Source: CAVPDA01 sp963702495
GTDB taxonomy: Bacteria; Pseudomonadota; Gammaproteobacteria; Burkholderiales; Rhodocyclaceae
Direction: 5' to 3'
NCBI GenBank assembly: GCA_963702495.1
Contig: CAVPDA010000018.1
Span: forward strand, 620,001 to 684,000
DNA: 64,000 nt
Shown here: positions 24,792 to 33,854 of the stretch, in pieces
Numbering within the stretch: position 1 is the first letter of the stretch
Layout of the letters: each line of letters opens with the position of its first letter
Position numbers and translations under genes: made by a program
The notes under the pieces: generated by a model
What the model was told of the DNA's origin: nothing
Database searches by the model: none
What the model saw: only the letters and a program-made list of their open reading frames with translations

Positions 24792-24846
24792 AGTGACAAT
24801 AATGACAGTATTTGCTAGGCTGTACTGCCATCTATGACAGTTTGCG
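24792..24846. promoter_or_regulatory. Candidate FisR operator: repeated ATGACAG(TA)TTTGC
   Basis: ATGACAGTATTTGC (24802-24815) and ATGACAGTTTGC (24834-24845) are near-identical direct copies. A third partial TGACAAT is at 24794, and TACTGCCAT at 24823-24831 is close to the inverse of the first. They lie directly ahead of the GTG start of fisR and about 340-400 bases from the dioxygenase promoter, as expected for an upstream activating and self-regulating site. The rest of the 24395-24853 gap contains no gene that I can support. Confidence 0.4.
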
Positions 24847-24853
24847 AGACCCA

Positions 24854-26182
24854 GTGAGCTTTCCTCAACACAGCCTGCCCGAACTTCTGTCCTTTCTCGA
24901 AGGTTTGCCCGAACCGCGCATCGTCATGGATGCGGAGTACCGCATCGTCGCAGCCAATGCCGCCTATGCGCGCGACTTCGGCAACGGCCAGCCGATCCGG
25001 GGCCGCCACTGCTACGAGGTGTCGCACCACTTCACCGTGCCGTGCGATCAGGCGGGGGAATCCTGCCCGATGAAGGCGAGCCTGGAGAGCGGCGGTTCGC
25101 GCCGCGTGCTGCACCTGCACCACACGCCGCGCGGCGAGCAGCATGTGGACGTGGAAACGACGCCGATCCGCGATGACGCCGGCAAGGTGGTGTTCTTCGT
25201 CGAGACCATGCGTACCGTGCGCCACGCCAGCGGCAGGCAGGCGGCGCAAGGACTGGTCGGCCGCGCCCCGGCCTTCAACCGCATGCTGGAGCGGCTGATG
25301 CGGGTCGCGTCCTCCGAGGCGGCGGTGCTGCTGCTGGGCGATACCGGGACCGGCAAGGAACTGGCGGCGCGGGTGATCCACGAAGCGAGTCCCCGTGCCG
25401 AGGGTCCGTTCGTCACGGTGGAAGGATCGGGCCTGACGGAGACCTTGTTCGAGAGCGAGCTGTTCGGCTATGAGAAGGGTGCGTTCACCGGCGCCAATTT
25501 CCGCAAGATGGGCCTGGTGGAGGCGGCAAGTGGCGGCACCCTGTTCCTCGACGAAATCGGCGACGTGCCCCTGTCGCTGCAGGTGAAGCTCCTGCGCCTG
25601 CTGGAGACCGGCACCTACCGGCGCGTCGGCGGGGTTGACACGCTGCGTGCCGACTTCCGACTGGTGTGCGCCACCCACCGCGCTCTGGAGGCGATGGTCC
25701 AGGCCGAAAGTTTCCGCCGCGACCTGTATTACCGCATCAATAGCTTTCCCGTGCGCGTGCCGTCCCTCGAGGAACGGCGCGAGGACACTCCCCTGCTCGC
25801 CAAGTCCCTGCTGGAGCGCGTCGCCGGCGGCCGCGGTTTGCGCCTGTCGGAAGCGGCCCTCGCCTACCTGAAGGGGCGCCGCTACGAAGGCAACATCCGC
25901 GAGTTGCGCAACCTGGTGGAGCGCGCCAGCCTGCTGGTGGACGGCCCGGAGATCGGCGTCGAGCATCTGATCGATGATCTTGCCGGCGCCGCCGCGTCGG
26001 CGCCGGCAAGAACGCCGGTAGTGGAGGAGACGGTGCTCACCCTGGCCGAGGCGGAGCGGCGCTACCTGCGATGGGCGGCGGCGCGCCACGTCGGCGATCG
26101 CAAGGCGCTTGCCGCGCTGCTCGGCGTCAGCGAGCGCACGCTGTTCCGCAAACTGGCGCAGGCGGGCTTGAGTTCCGCCTGA
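24854..26182 (+). CDS. fisR: FisR-type sulfane-sulfur-sensing sigma-54 activator
   Basis: 442 residues from a GTG start. Three parts are visible. A PAS-like sensor (about 15-135) has RGRHCYEVSHHFTVPCDQAGESCPMK. An AAA+ sigma-54 interaction domain (about 145-380) has Walker A GDTGTGKE at 162-169, GAFTGA at 209-214 and Walker B GGTLFLDEIGD. A Fis-type helix-turn-helix is at the C-terminus (ALAALLGVSERTLFRKL). With this GTG the sensor cysteines fall at 53, 64 and 71, the numbering I recall for Cupriavidus FisR, whose cysteines react with polysulfide to switch on persulfide dioxygenase and sulfide:quinone oxidoreductase genes. It is divergent from the dioxygenase gene; no SQR is nearby. A TTG at 24812 would extend the protein and was rejected. 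Confidence 0.88.
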   Translation: MSFPQHSLPELLSFLEGLPEPRIVMDAEYRIVAANAAYARDFGNGQPIRGRHCYEVSHHFTVPCDQAGESCPMKASLESGGSRRVLHLHHTPRGEQHVDVETTPIRDDAGKVVFFVETMRTVRHASGRQAAQGLVGRAPAFNRMLERLMRVASSEAAVLLLGDTGTGKELAARVIHEASPRAEGPFVTVEGSGLTETLFESELFGYEKGAFTGANFRKMGLVEAASGGTLFLDEIGDVPLSLQVKLLRLLETGTYRRVGGVDTLRADFRLVCATHRALEAMVQAESFRRDLYYRINSFPVRVPSLEERREDTPLLAKSLLERVAGGRGLRLSEAALAYLKGRRYEGNIRELRNLVERASLLVDGPEIGVEHLIDDLAGAAASAPARTPVVEETVLTLAEAERRYLRWAAARHVGDRKALAALLGVSERTLFRKLAQAGLSSA

Positions 26183-26210
26183 CCCGGTCAGGATCCCATG
26201 TGCGCGAATT

Positions 26211-26270
26211 CGTCGGCGGGCATGGCCCGCCCTACGAAATGGAACGCGTAGGGCGGGCCGCGCCCGCCGT
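26211..26270. repeat. Pair of BIME-like GC palindromes
   Basis: Two inverted units of the same family as at 5250 lie between the convergent fisR and rng genes: GGCGGGCATGGCCCGCCCTACG and, 10 bases on, CGTAGGGCGGGCCGCGCCCGCC (quoted here without their flanks). Each unit is itself palindromic and the pair forms a larger mirror. A role as bidirectional terminator is likely by position. Confidence 0.75.
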
Positions 26271-26281
26271 TTGCGACAAAC

Positions 26282-27736
26282 CTACAGCAACACGACGTCG
26301 AACTGTTCCTGGTTGTAACCGGTCTCGGCCTGGAGCGAGATCGGCTTGCCGATGAAATCCGACAGCATGGCCAGCGATTGCGACTCCTCGTCGAGGAACA
26401 TGTCGATCACCGCGGTGGAGGCGAGGATGCGAAACTCGCGTGCATTGAACTGACGTGCCTCCCGCAGCAGTTCGCGCAGCACTTCGTAGCACACGGTGCG
26501 CGCCGTCTTCACCTCGCCGCGGCCGGCGCACACGGAGCAGGGCTCGCACAGGACGTGGGCGAGGGATTCGCGCGTGCGCTTGCGCGTCATCTCCACCAGG
26601 CCGAGGGCGGTGAAGCCGTTCACCGATATGCGCGTGTGGTCGCGCGCCAGTGCCTTCTGCAGTTCCGCCAGGACCGACTGGCGGTGCTCCTGGTTCTCCA
26701 TGTCGATGAAATCGAGGATGATGATGCCGCCCAGATTGCGCAGCCGCAATTGACGGGCGAGGGCGTGGGCTGCTTCGAGATTGGTCTTGTAGATGGTGTC
26801 GTCGAAGTTGCGAGAGCCGACGAAGCCGCCGGTGTTCACGTCGATCGTCGTCATCGCCTCGGTCTGGTCGATGATGAGATAGCCACCCGACTTCAGTTCC
26901 ACGCGCCGTCCCAGCGCCTTTTGGATCTCGTCCTCGACGTTGAACAGGTCGAACAGCGGGCGCTCGCCGGTATAGTGTTCGAGCAGGGGTACCACCTGCG
27001 GCATGTACTCCTGCGCGAAGGCGAGCAGCTTGTGGTAGTTCTCCCGCGAGTCCACCACGATGCGGGAGGTGTCCCGCGTCACCAGGTCGCGCAGCACGCG
27101 CTGGCTCAGCGTCAGGTCCTCGTACAGCACCGCCGGCGGGCTCGCGCTCTTGGCGGCCTGGCGCACCTCGGCCCAGATCTTGCGCAGGTAGGCGATGTCC
27201 GAGGACAGTTCCTCGTCGCTCGCGGTCTCGGCCATGGTGCGTACGATGAAGCCGCCGCACTCGTCCGCCGGCACCAGACTGTGCAGCTTGGCGCGCAGCG
27301 CTTCGCGGTCGGATTCGTTCTCGATGCGCTGCGAGATGCCGATGTGCTTTTCCTGCGGCAGATAGACCAGCAGCCGGCCGGCGATGCTGATCTGGGTGGA
27401 CAGGCGCGCGCCCTTCGTGCCGATGGGATCCTTCAGCACCTGCACCACCAGGTTCTGGCCCTCGGCCAGCAGGCGCTCGATGGGCCGCGCCGGCTCGGCG
27501 TTGTGGCGCGCCTCCCACAGATCGGCGATGTGCAGGAAAGCGGTGCGCTCCAGGCCGATGTCGATGAAAGCCGACTGCATGCCGGGCAGCACGCGCACGA
27601 TCTTGCCCAGGTAGACCTTGCCCACCATGCCGCGGCTGGCGGTGCGCTCCATGTGCAGTTCCTGCACCACGCCCTGCTGCATCAGGGCGACGCGGGTTTC
27701 CTGGGGAGTGAAATTGATGAGGAATTCGTCGGACAT
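26282..27736 (-). CDS. rng: Ribonuclease G
   Basis: 484 residues, RNase G length and without the long C-terminal scaffold of RNase E. It processes the 5' end of 16S rRNA and degrades mRNAs from 5'-monophosphate ends. S1 domain in about 35-125 (MVGKVYLGKIVRVLPGMQSAFIDIGLERTAFLHIADL), 5' sensor region, catalytic metal site in TTIDVNTGGFVG, GGIIILDFIDM and the zinc-link cysteines in CEPCSVCAGRG. The start MSDEFLINFTPQETRVAL is family-typical. It is the last gene of the nadD-rsfS-rlmH-maf-rng run. Confidence 0.96.
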   Translation of the reverse strand: MSDEFLINFTPQETRVALMQQGVVQELHMERTASRGMVGKVYLGKIVRVLPGMQSAFIDIGLERTAFLHIADLWEARHNAEPARPIERLLAEGQNLVVQVLKDPIGTKGARLSTQISIAGRLLVYLPQEKHIGISQRIENESDREALRAKLHSLVPADECGGFIVRTMAETASDEELSSDIAYLRKIWAEVRQAAKSASPPAVLYEDLTLSQRVLRDLVTRDTSRIVVDSRENYHKLLAFAQEYMPQVVPLLEHYTGERPLFDLFNVEDEIQKALGRRVELKSGGYLIIDQTEAMTTIDVNTGGFVGSRNFDDTIYKTNLEAAHALARQLRLRNLGGIIILDFIDMENQEHRQSVLAELQKALARDHTRISVNGFTALGLVEMTRKRTRESLAHVLCEPCSVCAGRGEVKTARTVCYEVLRELLREARQFNAREFRILASTAVIDMFLDEESQSLAMLSDFIGKPISLQAETGYNQEQFDVVLL

Positions 27737-27830
27737 GCGTCTAGTTTAACCGGGGAAGGTGTTGTTCGACTCGCTGCCGCGCGGCGCCGCGCCGCCGCTC
27801 CCGCGCGTGCATGAGGGCCGCAGCCGATTT

Positions 27831-28448
<618 letters not shown>

Positions 28449-28450
28449 TG

Positions 28451-28921
28451 TTATTCTCTGTGGTACGGGTGGTGCTTCAGCAGGCTCATGGCGCGGTACA
28501 GCGCCTCTGCCAGCACGACCCGCGCCAGGGCGTGCGGCAGGGTCAGACTGGACAGCCGCAGCGTCGCGTCGGCCCGCGCCTTGATTTCCGGCGCCAGCCC
28601 GTCGGGGCCGCCGATGGCGAAGGCCACGTCGCCGCCGGCAGCGAGCCACTGCTCCAGCCGCGCCGCCAGTTCCCGCGTCGTGAGCGTCTCGCCGCGCTCG
28701 TCCAGCGCCACCAGCCGGGCGCGGGCCGGCAGCGCCTGCTCGATGCGCGAGCGTTCCGCCGCCAGCAGCGCTTCCACCGGCTTGCCGCCGGTGCGCGGTT
28801 CGGGCTTGATCTCGATCAGCGACAGCGCCGCTTCCCGCGGCATGCGCCGGGCGAACTCCTGGAATCCCTCGTCAGCCCAGCGCGGCATGCGCGTGCCGAC
28901 GGCGACCACGAGCAGCCTCAC
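28451..28921 (-). CDS. rlmH: 23S rRNA pseudouridine-1915 N3-methyltransferase
   Basis: 156 residues, standard SPOUT enzyme RlmH. It methylates Psi1915 in helix 69 of 23S rRNA on assembled 70S ribosomes. Visible: MRLLVVAVGTRMPRWADEGFQEFARRM, LVALDERGETLTTRELAARL, the SAM knot FAIGGPDGLAPEIKARADATLRLS and the C-terminus LTLPHALARVVLAEALYRAMSLLKHHPYHRE. It sits between rsfS (9-bp gap) and maf in the usual order. Confidence 0.97.
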   Translation of the reverse strand: MRLLVVAVGTRMPRWADEGFQEFARRMPREAALSLIEIKPEPRTGGKPVEALLAAERSRIEQALPARARLVALDERGETLTTRELAARLEQWLAAGGDVAFAIGGPDGLAPEIKARADATLRLSSLTLPHALARVVLAEALYRAMSLLKHHPYHRE

Positions 28922-28930
28922 GCCGCCTGG

Positions 28931-29311
28931 TCACGCCGCCTCGGCCGCCGGACTCTCGCTGCCGGCTGCCTTCCTGCGCACCCGCGCCGGCCTGGTCCGC
29001 CACAACTCTTCCAGGTTGTAATAGCTGCGCACCGCCGGCTGCATGATGTGCACGACGACCTCGCCCAGGTCCACCAGCACCCAATCGCCGGTTTCTTCCC
29101 CTTCGACCCCCACGATGTCGCCGCCGGCCTCCTTGGCGCGGTCCTGCACGTGGCGCGCCAACGCCTTGGTCTGCCGCGCCGAATCGGCGCTGGCGATGAC
29201 GATGCGGTCGAACAGGGAAGTGAGCTTGGTGGTGTTGATGACTTCGATGTCGTGGGCCTTGATGTCCTCGAGGGCGGCGACGACGATTTTCTGCAGCTTT
29301 CTAACGTCCAT
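28931..29311 (-). CDS. rsfS: Ribosomal silencing factor RsfS
   Basis: 126 residues. RsfS binds L14 on the 50S subunit and blocks subunit joining in starvation. The Oligomerisation/RsfS fold is clear: MDVRKLQKIVVAALEDIKAHDIEVINTTKLTSLFDRIVIAS, DSARQTKALARHVQDRAKE, VEGEETGDWVLVDLGEVVVHIMQPAVRSYYNLEELW. The C-terminal 15 residues are a short basic/Ala tail. The start at 29311 lies inside the 3' end of nadD (11-base overlap), indicating translational coupling. Confidence 0.95.
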   Translation of the reverse strand: MDVRKLQKIVVAALEDIKAHDIEVINTTKLTSLFDRIVIASADSARQTKALARHVQDRAKEAGGDIVGVEGEETGDWVLVDLGEVVVHIMQPAVRSYYNLEELWRTRPARVRRKAAGSESPAAEAA

Positions 29312-29972
29312 GCAATGCGGCTGAATAGAGGTGGTTGCGGTCAATATAATCGAGAACCGGATCGGGGAGCAAATAACGGGCGCTGCGTCCGGCGCCAAGC
29401 AAAGCGCGAATTGCCGTGGCGGATATGGCGAGCGGCGTCATCTCGAACTGGACCACCGAGCCCGCCGTCTTCTCGCGCAGGGCGAGCGGGTCCGGGCGGT
29501 GGCGCGCCTCGAACTCGGCGGCCAGGGGCGGTGCCATGTCCTGCGCCCGCAACGGGTAGCCGGGACGGTTCGCCACCGCGATGTGGGTGAGATCGAACAA
29601 CTCGCGCCAGCGATGCCAGGTGTCGAGTGCGAGGAAGGCATCCACGCCCAGCAGCAGCACCAGGGGAGGGGTGCCGGCGGGCGCCGCCCGCAGGCGCTCC
29701 AGCGTCGGCACCGTAAAGCTCGGCCGATCCACCCGCACCTCGGCATCGTCCACCGCGAAGGCGGGATTGTGCGCGATCGCCAGCCGCGTCATTTCCAGGC
29801 GGTGCGCAGCGGCGGTCCGCGGCTGCGCCCGGTGCGGCGGCTGTCCCGCCGGAATCCAGACGACGCGGCTCAGGGCCAGTGCGTCCCAGGCCTCCTGCGC
29901 CAGGCGCAGATGGGCATAGTGCACCGGATCGAAGGTGCCGCCGAGTATGCCGGTCGGCCCGCGCTCAGGCAT
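29301..29972 (-). CDS. nadD: Nicotinate-nucleotide adenylyltransferase
   Basis: 223 residues. It transfers AMP to nicotinate mononucleotide in NAD synthesis. The nucleotidyltransferase signature GILGGTFDPVHYAHLRLAQEAW, with the substrate motif IPAGQPPHRAQPRTAAAHRLEMTRLAI, SFTVPTLERLR, LLLGVDAFLALDTWHRW and the second ATP motif ISATAIRALL, is complete. It is followed by rsfS and preceded by an 8-base overlap with the upstream membrane-protein gene. Confidence 0.95.
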   Translation of the reverse strand: MPERGPTGILGGTFDPVHYAHLRLAQEAWDALALSRVVWIPAGQPPHRAQPRTAAAHRLEMTRLAIAHNPAFAVDDAEVRVDRPSFTVPTLERLRAAPAGTPPLVLLLGVDAFLALDTWHRWRELFDLTHIAVANRPGYPLRAQDMAPPLAAEFEARHRPDPLALREKTAGSVVQFEMTPLAISATAIRALLGAGRSARYLLPDPVLDYIDRNHLYSAALHGR

Positions 29973-30750
29973 CGGTCACGCCACTTTCGCCTTCGGCGAA
30001 AACCTCGCGGAAACTCACATACACGCTGGCAAAAAGGGTGGGCATGGCGACGAAGACGAGTACGATGGTCACGGCGGCGCTCGCCACCGTGATCAGGGCA
30101 TCGGAGAAGGCGAACAGTGCCCGCAACAGGCCCGGCACCACGGCGGTGAGCAGCAATGCCGCCGCGCCGTACACTGCGAACACGCGCCAGTTGCGGGCCA
30201 CAGCCACGATGCTGAAGAACAGCGCCTTGAGCGCGGCCATGTCCTTCCACGCCACCAGCAGCGGCGCGAACCAGAACGACAGCATCAGCGGCAGGGTGAG
30301 CACGAGGGCGGCATACAGAAAAGACATGAGCGCATCGTCGTCGAGCACCGCTTCGGCGCCGGACTTGCCGCCCAGATTCACCGACTCCATCAACTGCGGG
30401 CCGTACATGCCCACCAGCAGCGCCGCGATCGCCAGTTCGCACGCCAGGTAAAGGGCGCCGAGTTTGAGCAGCGTCGGCAGGTTGCGTTTGAAACCCGACC
30501 ACACGATGTCCAGCGCCACCGACTGCCCCTGGTCCACGGCGCGGCAACCGTTCATCACCGTCACGGATAAGGTCTGCAGGACGATGTTGGCGGCGAAAGG
30601 GCCGACGATGGGTACGAGGAAGACGAGAAGGAAGAACAACCAGTAATTCAGGGCGAGCAGGGTCAGCAGGGGAGGGTTGCGGCGGTAGAGGCGAAATCCC
30701 TCGGCGATCCAGCGCCAGCCGTGCGCAGCGGGCAGCCGCAGAGCCTGCAT
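29965..30750 (-). CDS. BPSS1780-like integral membrane protein (paralog A)
   Basis: 261 residues with about six membrane spans. The N-terminus GWRWIAEGFRLYRRNPPLLTLLALNYWLFF and the middle PLMLSFWFAPLLVAWKDMAALKALFFSIVAVARNWRVFAVYG are typical of the betaproteobacterial BPSS1780 membrane family, whose function is unknown. The next gene upstream encodes a paralog with the same pattern (W-x-x-E-G-x-x-L-x-x-R-N-P and FWFAPxLVxxxxxxxxxALKxSF). It overlaps nadD by 8 bases, so it is probably the first part of that transcript. Confidence 0.75.
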   Translation of the reverse strand: MQALRLPAAHGWRWIAEGFRLYRRNPPLLTLLALNYWLFFLLVFLVPIVGPFAANIVLQTLSVTVMNGCRAVDQGQSVALDIVWSGFKRNLPTLLKLGALYLACELAIAALLVGMYGPQLMESVNLGGKSGAEAVLDDDALMSFLYAALVLTLPLMLSFWFAPLLVAWKDMAALKALFFSIVAVARNWRVFAVYGAAALLLTAVVPGLLRALFAFSDALITVASAAVTIVLVFVAMPTLFASVYVSFREVFAEGESGVTDA

Positions 30751-30778
30751 CGGAGATCAGCGGGGGGGCGCCGCCGCG

Positions 30779-31540
30779 CTACGCCCGTTCGAAGATATCG
30801 ACATACGACGCATAGAGCGAGCCGGCGGCCACCGGCAGCAGCAGGATGAACCCCAGGCCGAGGGGAATCGCCGCGACCACGGCAAGCACGAACATCACCA
30901 CACCATACACCAGGAACGGCACGATGTTCTTGAGGCAGGCATCGAAGCTCAGCTTCAGCGCTTCGACCGGCGCCGTGTTGCGGAACATCACCAGCGCCGG
31001 CGCGAACCACAGCGCCATCATCAGCGGCACCATCAGCGCCAGCATCACCAGCACGCCGAGGATGAGGCTGCCCGCCGCCATGCCCATGCCGCGTCCGTCG
31101 CCGAGCATGGCCCCGGACATGGCCCCGCCGCCGACGATCAGGAACGACACGACGAAGATGAGCAGTCCGCCCACCAGCGCCAGGACGCCGAGCACGATCA
31201 GGCTGCCGGTGTTCTGCTTGAACCCCGCGAACACGTGCTCGATCCTGATTTCCTCGCCCTGAGCCAGGGCGCGGCTGCCGGCGAGGAGGCCGGCGGCGAT
31301 GACCGGGGCGATCAGATTCCAGGCCAACTGGCCGAGGAAGGGAATGAAGCCGAGCACGAGGAAGATGATGATGACGATCACCGCGATGGCGATCCACACC
31401 CCCGGATTCCTGACGAACAGCTGCCAGCCCTCCTTCAGCCACTCGATGCCCTGCCCGGCTTCCACCGTGCGTCCGGCCCCATTGCCCGCAGGCTGCAGAT
31501 TCTGATTGTCGGGCACGGAAAAAGGGTTCTGCTCGGTCAT
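30779..31540 (-). CDS. BPSS1780-like integral membrane protein (paralog B)
   Basis: 253 residues. A hydrophilic N-terminus (MTEQNPFSVPDNQNLQPAGN) leads into IEWLKEGWQLFVRNPGVWIAIAVIVIIIF and about six spans in all. MALWFAPALVMFRNTAPVEALKLSFDACLKNIVPFLVYGV is the counterpart of the FWFAP block in paralog A. The family is without known function; its betaproteobacterial members are often annotated as transmembrane proteins of unknown role. It lies 28 bases upstream of paralog A, which suggests tandem duplication. Confidence 0.78.
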   Translation of the reverse strand: MTEQNPFSVPDNQNLQPAGNGAGRTVEAGQGIEWLKEGWQLFVRNPGVWIAIAVIVIIIFLVLGFIPFLGQLAWNLIAPVIAAGLLAGSRALAQGEEIRIEHVFAGFKQNTGSLIVLGVLALVGGLLIFVVSFLIVGGGAMSGAMLGDGRGMGMAAGSLILGVLVMLALMVPLMMALWFAPALVMFRNTAPVEALKLSFDACLKNIVPFLVYGVVMFVLAVVAAIPLGLGFILLLPVAAGSLYASYVDIFERA

Positions 31541-31622
31541 CGGAGTTTTCCTTTTGGGGATGGACGCGCGAATGGTGGGTGCATGCTAGCCCATGGTCCC
31601 CGAATGTTCAATCGCGCCAGGC

Positions 31623-32579
31623 TTACAGCCAGGGCAGGCGGGATGCCGCTGCCACGCGCAGCTTGAGGATGTCGCGAAACTCGTTCGGGTCCTTGGCGTG
31701 GGTGAGCTGCCCCGGGCGCGGCAGGTGGTAGTCCTGCAGGCGCGACAGCCAGAAGCGCAGGCTCGCGCCGCGCTGCATTACCGGCCAGGCTCCGCGCTCC
31801 AGCGGCGTGAAAGGCCGCACCGCATGGTAGGCGCGCAGCAGCGCCTGGGTGCGCGCGGCATCCAGTTCGCCTGCGGCATCGATGCACCAGTCGTTGGCCG
31901 CGACGGCGACATCGAACAGCAGCGCATCGTTGCCGGCGAAATAGAAATCGATGATGCCGCCGATGCGCGGGCCCTCGTCCGTATCGTCGAACAGCACGTT
32001 GTCGCGGAAAAGGTCGGCGTGGATCACGCCGCGCGGCAGGTCCGCCAGGTGGTAGAGGGCCTGGAAGCGCAGTTCCTCCCTGAGCAGGGCCTGGTCCGCC
32101 GCGTCGAGACAGGGCGCGACCTGGGGCGCCGTCTCGCGCCACCAGCGCGGGCCGCGCGGATTTTCCAGGCGCCGGCCATACGACAAGCCGGCGACGTGCA
32201 TCGCCGCCATCATCTCGCCGACCGCGGCGCAGTGGTCCGCGCTTGCCTCGATCACCGACGCACCCGACAGCCGCGTGACGATGGCGGCGGGCTTGCCGTT
32301 GAGCGTGCCGAGATACTCGTTGTCGCGGTCGGCAATCGGCGCCGGGCAGGGAATGCCGTGCCGCGACAGGTGCGCCATGAGGTGGATGTAGAACGGCAGT
32401 TCGGCGCGCGTCAGCTTCTCGAACAGCGTGAGGACGTAGCGGCCGTGGCTGGTGGTGACGAAGTAGTTGGTGTTCTCGATGCCTGCGGCGATCCCCGCCA
32501 GCCCGGCCAGACTGCCAATGGAATAATTGCGGAGCCAGCCGGAGAGCTGGTCGAAGCTGACCGGAGTGAATACGGACAT
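31623..32579 (-). CDS. thrB: Homoserine kinase (ThrB2, APH-fold type)
   Basis: 318 residues. The betaproteobacterial/pseudomonad type of homoserine kinase belongs to the aminoglycoside-phosphotransferase fold, not the GHMP family. Features: MSVFTPVSFDQLSGWLRNYSIG, GIAAGIENTNYFVTT, the catalytic loop RGVIHADLFRDNVLFDD, metal site GGIIDFYFAGNDALLFDVA and a C-terminal PRPGQLTHAKDPNEFRDIL. It phosphorylates homoserine for threonine synthesis. It stands in the conserved order polA / DUF2782 / thrB. Confidence 0.95.
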   Translation of the reverse strand: MSVFTPVSFDQLSGWLRNYSIGSLAGLAGIAAGIENTNYFVTTSHGRYVLTLFEKLTRAELPFYIHLMAHLSRHGIPCPAPIADRDNEYLGTLNGKPAAIVTRLSGASVIEASADHCAAVGEMMAAMHVAGLSYGRRLENPRGPRWWRETAPQVAPCLDAADQALLREELRFQALYHLADLPRGVIHADLFRDNVLFDDTDEGPRIGGIIDFYFAGNDALLFDVAVAANDWCIDAAGELDAARTQALLRAYHAVRPFTPLERGAWPVMQRGASLRFWLSRLQDYHLPRPGQLTHAKDPNEFRDILKLRVAAASRLPWL

Positions 32580-32646
32580 GACGGGAAGTGCGCTCGACGA
32601 TTCGGGTTGGCGCGGGATCGGCAGGCCATTCGGGCCGGCCGAAAGG

Positions 32647-32979
32647 CTAGAACTCCATGATCACCCACTGCGGCACGCGCAGGCCGCTGTCGAGGGACTC
32701 CTCGCGCGAGAACATACCGTCGCCTCGATGATCGATCAGGTAGTAAGCCTTGCCGTGGGGCGGGGTGACCTTGACCATGTACAGCCGGCCCTTGATGCGG
32801 AACTCCTCGACCTTGTCCTCGCCGCGCTGGGTGATGGTGACCTGCGGTTCCAGCGCCGGATCGGGCTGAAGTCCCGGCGGAGGCGGGGGCGGTTCGGGGA
32901 TGGGCTCCAGTTTGGGCGGGGTCTGCGCCAGGGCGGGCAGGGCGATGCAGAGGGCGAGAATTGTGGCGGCGAAGCGCAT
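32647..32979 (-). CDS. DUF2782 exported protein
   Basis: 110 residues. A signal peptide (MRFAATILALCIALPALAQ) is followed by a Pro-rich linker and the DUF2782 domain: EPQVTITQRGEDKVEEFRIKGRLYMVKVTPPHGKAYYLIDH, ending RVPQWVIMEF. The family is small, periplasmic and of unknown function. It normally lies next to polA and thrB in betaproteobacteria, as here. The start has AAGGAAACC upstream; an in-frame ATG 9 codons earlier precedes the signal peptide and was rejected. Confidence 0.9.
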   Translation of the reverse strand: MRFAATILALCIALPALAQTPPKLEPIPEPPPPPPGLQPDPALEPQVTITQRGEDKVEEFRIKGRLYMVKVTPPHGKAYYLIDHRGDGMFSREESLDSGLRVPQWVIMEF

Positions 32980-33026
32980 GGCGGTTTCCTTGTTCAATGC
33001 GGCCATTCTAGCAAAGCGCCTGCCGT

Positions 33027-33755
33027 TCACAGATTCAGCATCATCTCGTGCTCTTCGGGCAGGGGCAGGAAGCCGCGCGTCTCGTAGTACTTGAAGATCG
33101 CTTCCACGACATCCTCCGGCCGGTCGATGACCTGGATCAGATCCATGTCGTCGGGCGAGATCATGCCTTCGCCGACGAGGCGGTCGCGGAACCACGCCAG
33201 CATGCCGCGCCAATATGGTTCGTGCACCAGGACCAGCGGAATCTTGCGCGACTTCCCGGTCTGGATCAGGGTCAGCGCCTCCATCAGTTCGTCCAGCGTG
33301 CCGAAGCCGCCGGGCAGGACCACGTAGGCCATGGCGAAGCGCACGAACATGTACTTGCGCGCGAAGAAATGGTGGAAGGTCTGGGAGATGTCCTGATAGG
33401 GATTGGCCTGCTGCTCCTCCGGCAGCAGGATGTTGAGCCCGACCGACGGCGACTTGCCGAAGTAGGCGCCCTTGGATGCCGCCTCCATCACGCCCGGACC
33501 GCCGCCGGAGATCACCGAGAATCCTGCGTCGGACAGCAGGCGGGCGATGTGCTCGGCCTGCATGTAATAGGGATGGTCGGGCGCCACGCGCGCGCTGCCG
33601 AACATCGAGACCGCCGGGCGGATGCGGTTCAGCCGGTCGGTGGCCTCGACGAACTCTGCCATAATGGCGAAGATGCGCCACGAGTCGTGCGCCGTGTACA
33701 GCCGTGCCGCGGTGCCCGGGTCGATGAGCTTGGGTAGCTTGTCTTTGCCTATCAT
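33027..33755 (-). CDS. LOG-family nucleotide 5'-monophosphate nucleosidase-like protein
   Basis: 242 residues. It has the Rossmann-like LOG fold with the two family motifs SGGGPGVMEAASKGAYF and PGGFGTLDELMEALTLIQTGK. Relatives cleave cytokinin or other nucleoside 5'-monophosphates to free base and ribose-5-phosphate (YgdH/PpnN group or TIGR00730). The start at 33755 gives MIGKDKLPKLID, typical for the betaproteobacterial clade; upstream codons extend into the polA promoter. It is divergent from polA. Confidence 0.88.
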   Translation of the reverse strand: MIGKDKLPKLIDPGTAARLYTAHDSWRIFAIMAEFVEATDRLNRIRPAVSMFGSARVAPDHPYYMQAEHIARLLSDAGFSVISGGGPGVMEAASKGAYFGKSPSVGLNILLPEEQQANPYQDISQTFHHFFARKYMFVRFAMAYVVLPGGFGTLDELMEALTLIQTGKSRKIPLVLVHEPYWRGMLAWFRDRLVGEGMISPDDMDLIQVIDRPEDVVEAIFKYYETRGFLPLPEEHEMMLNL

Positions 33756-33854
33756 CCGTTGAAATCCTGAGGAGGCCGCGGAGCGCGCGGAGAAACGCGC
33801 AGCGTGCATGCAGCCGATGCCTGCCGCACGCACGCTGCGCGATGGAAACCTGCC

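Noticed and set aside
24812..24853. TTG at 24812 as the fisR start
   Set aside because: It would translate through the repeated operator-like motifs and shift the sensor cysteines away from positions 53, 64 and 71.
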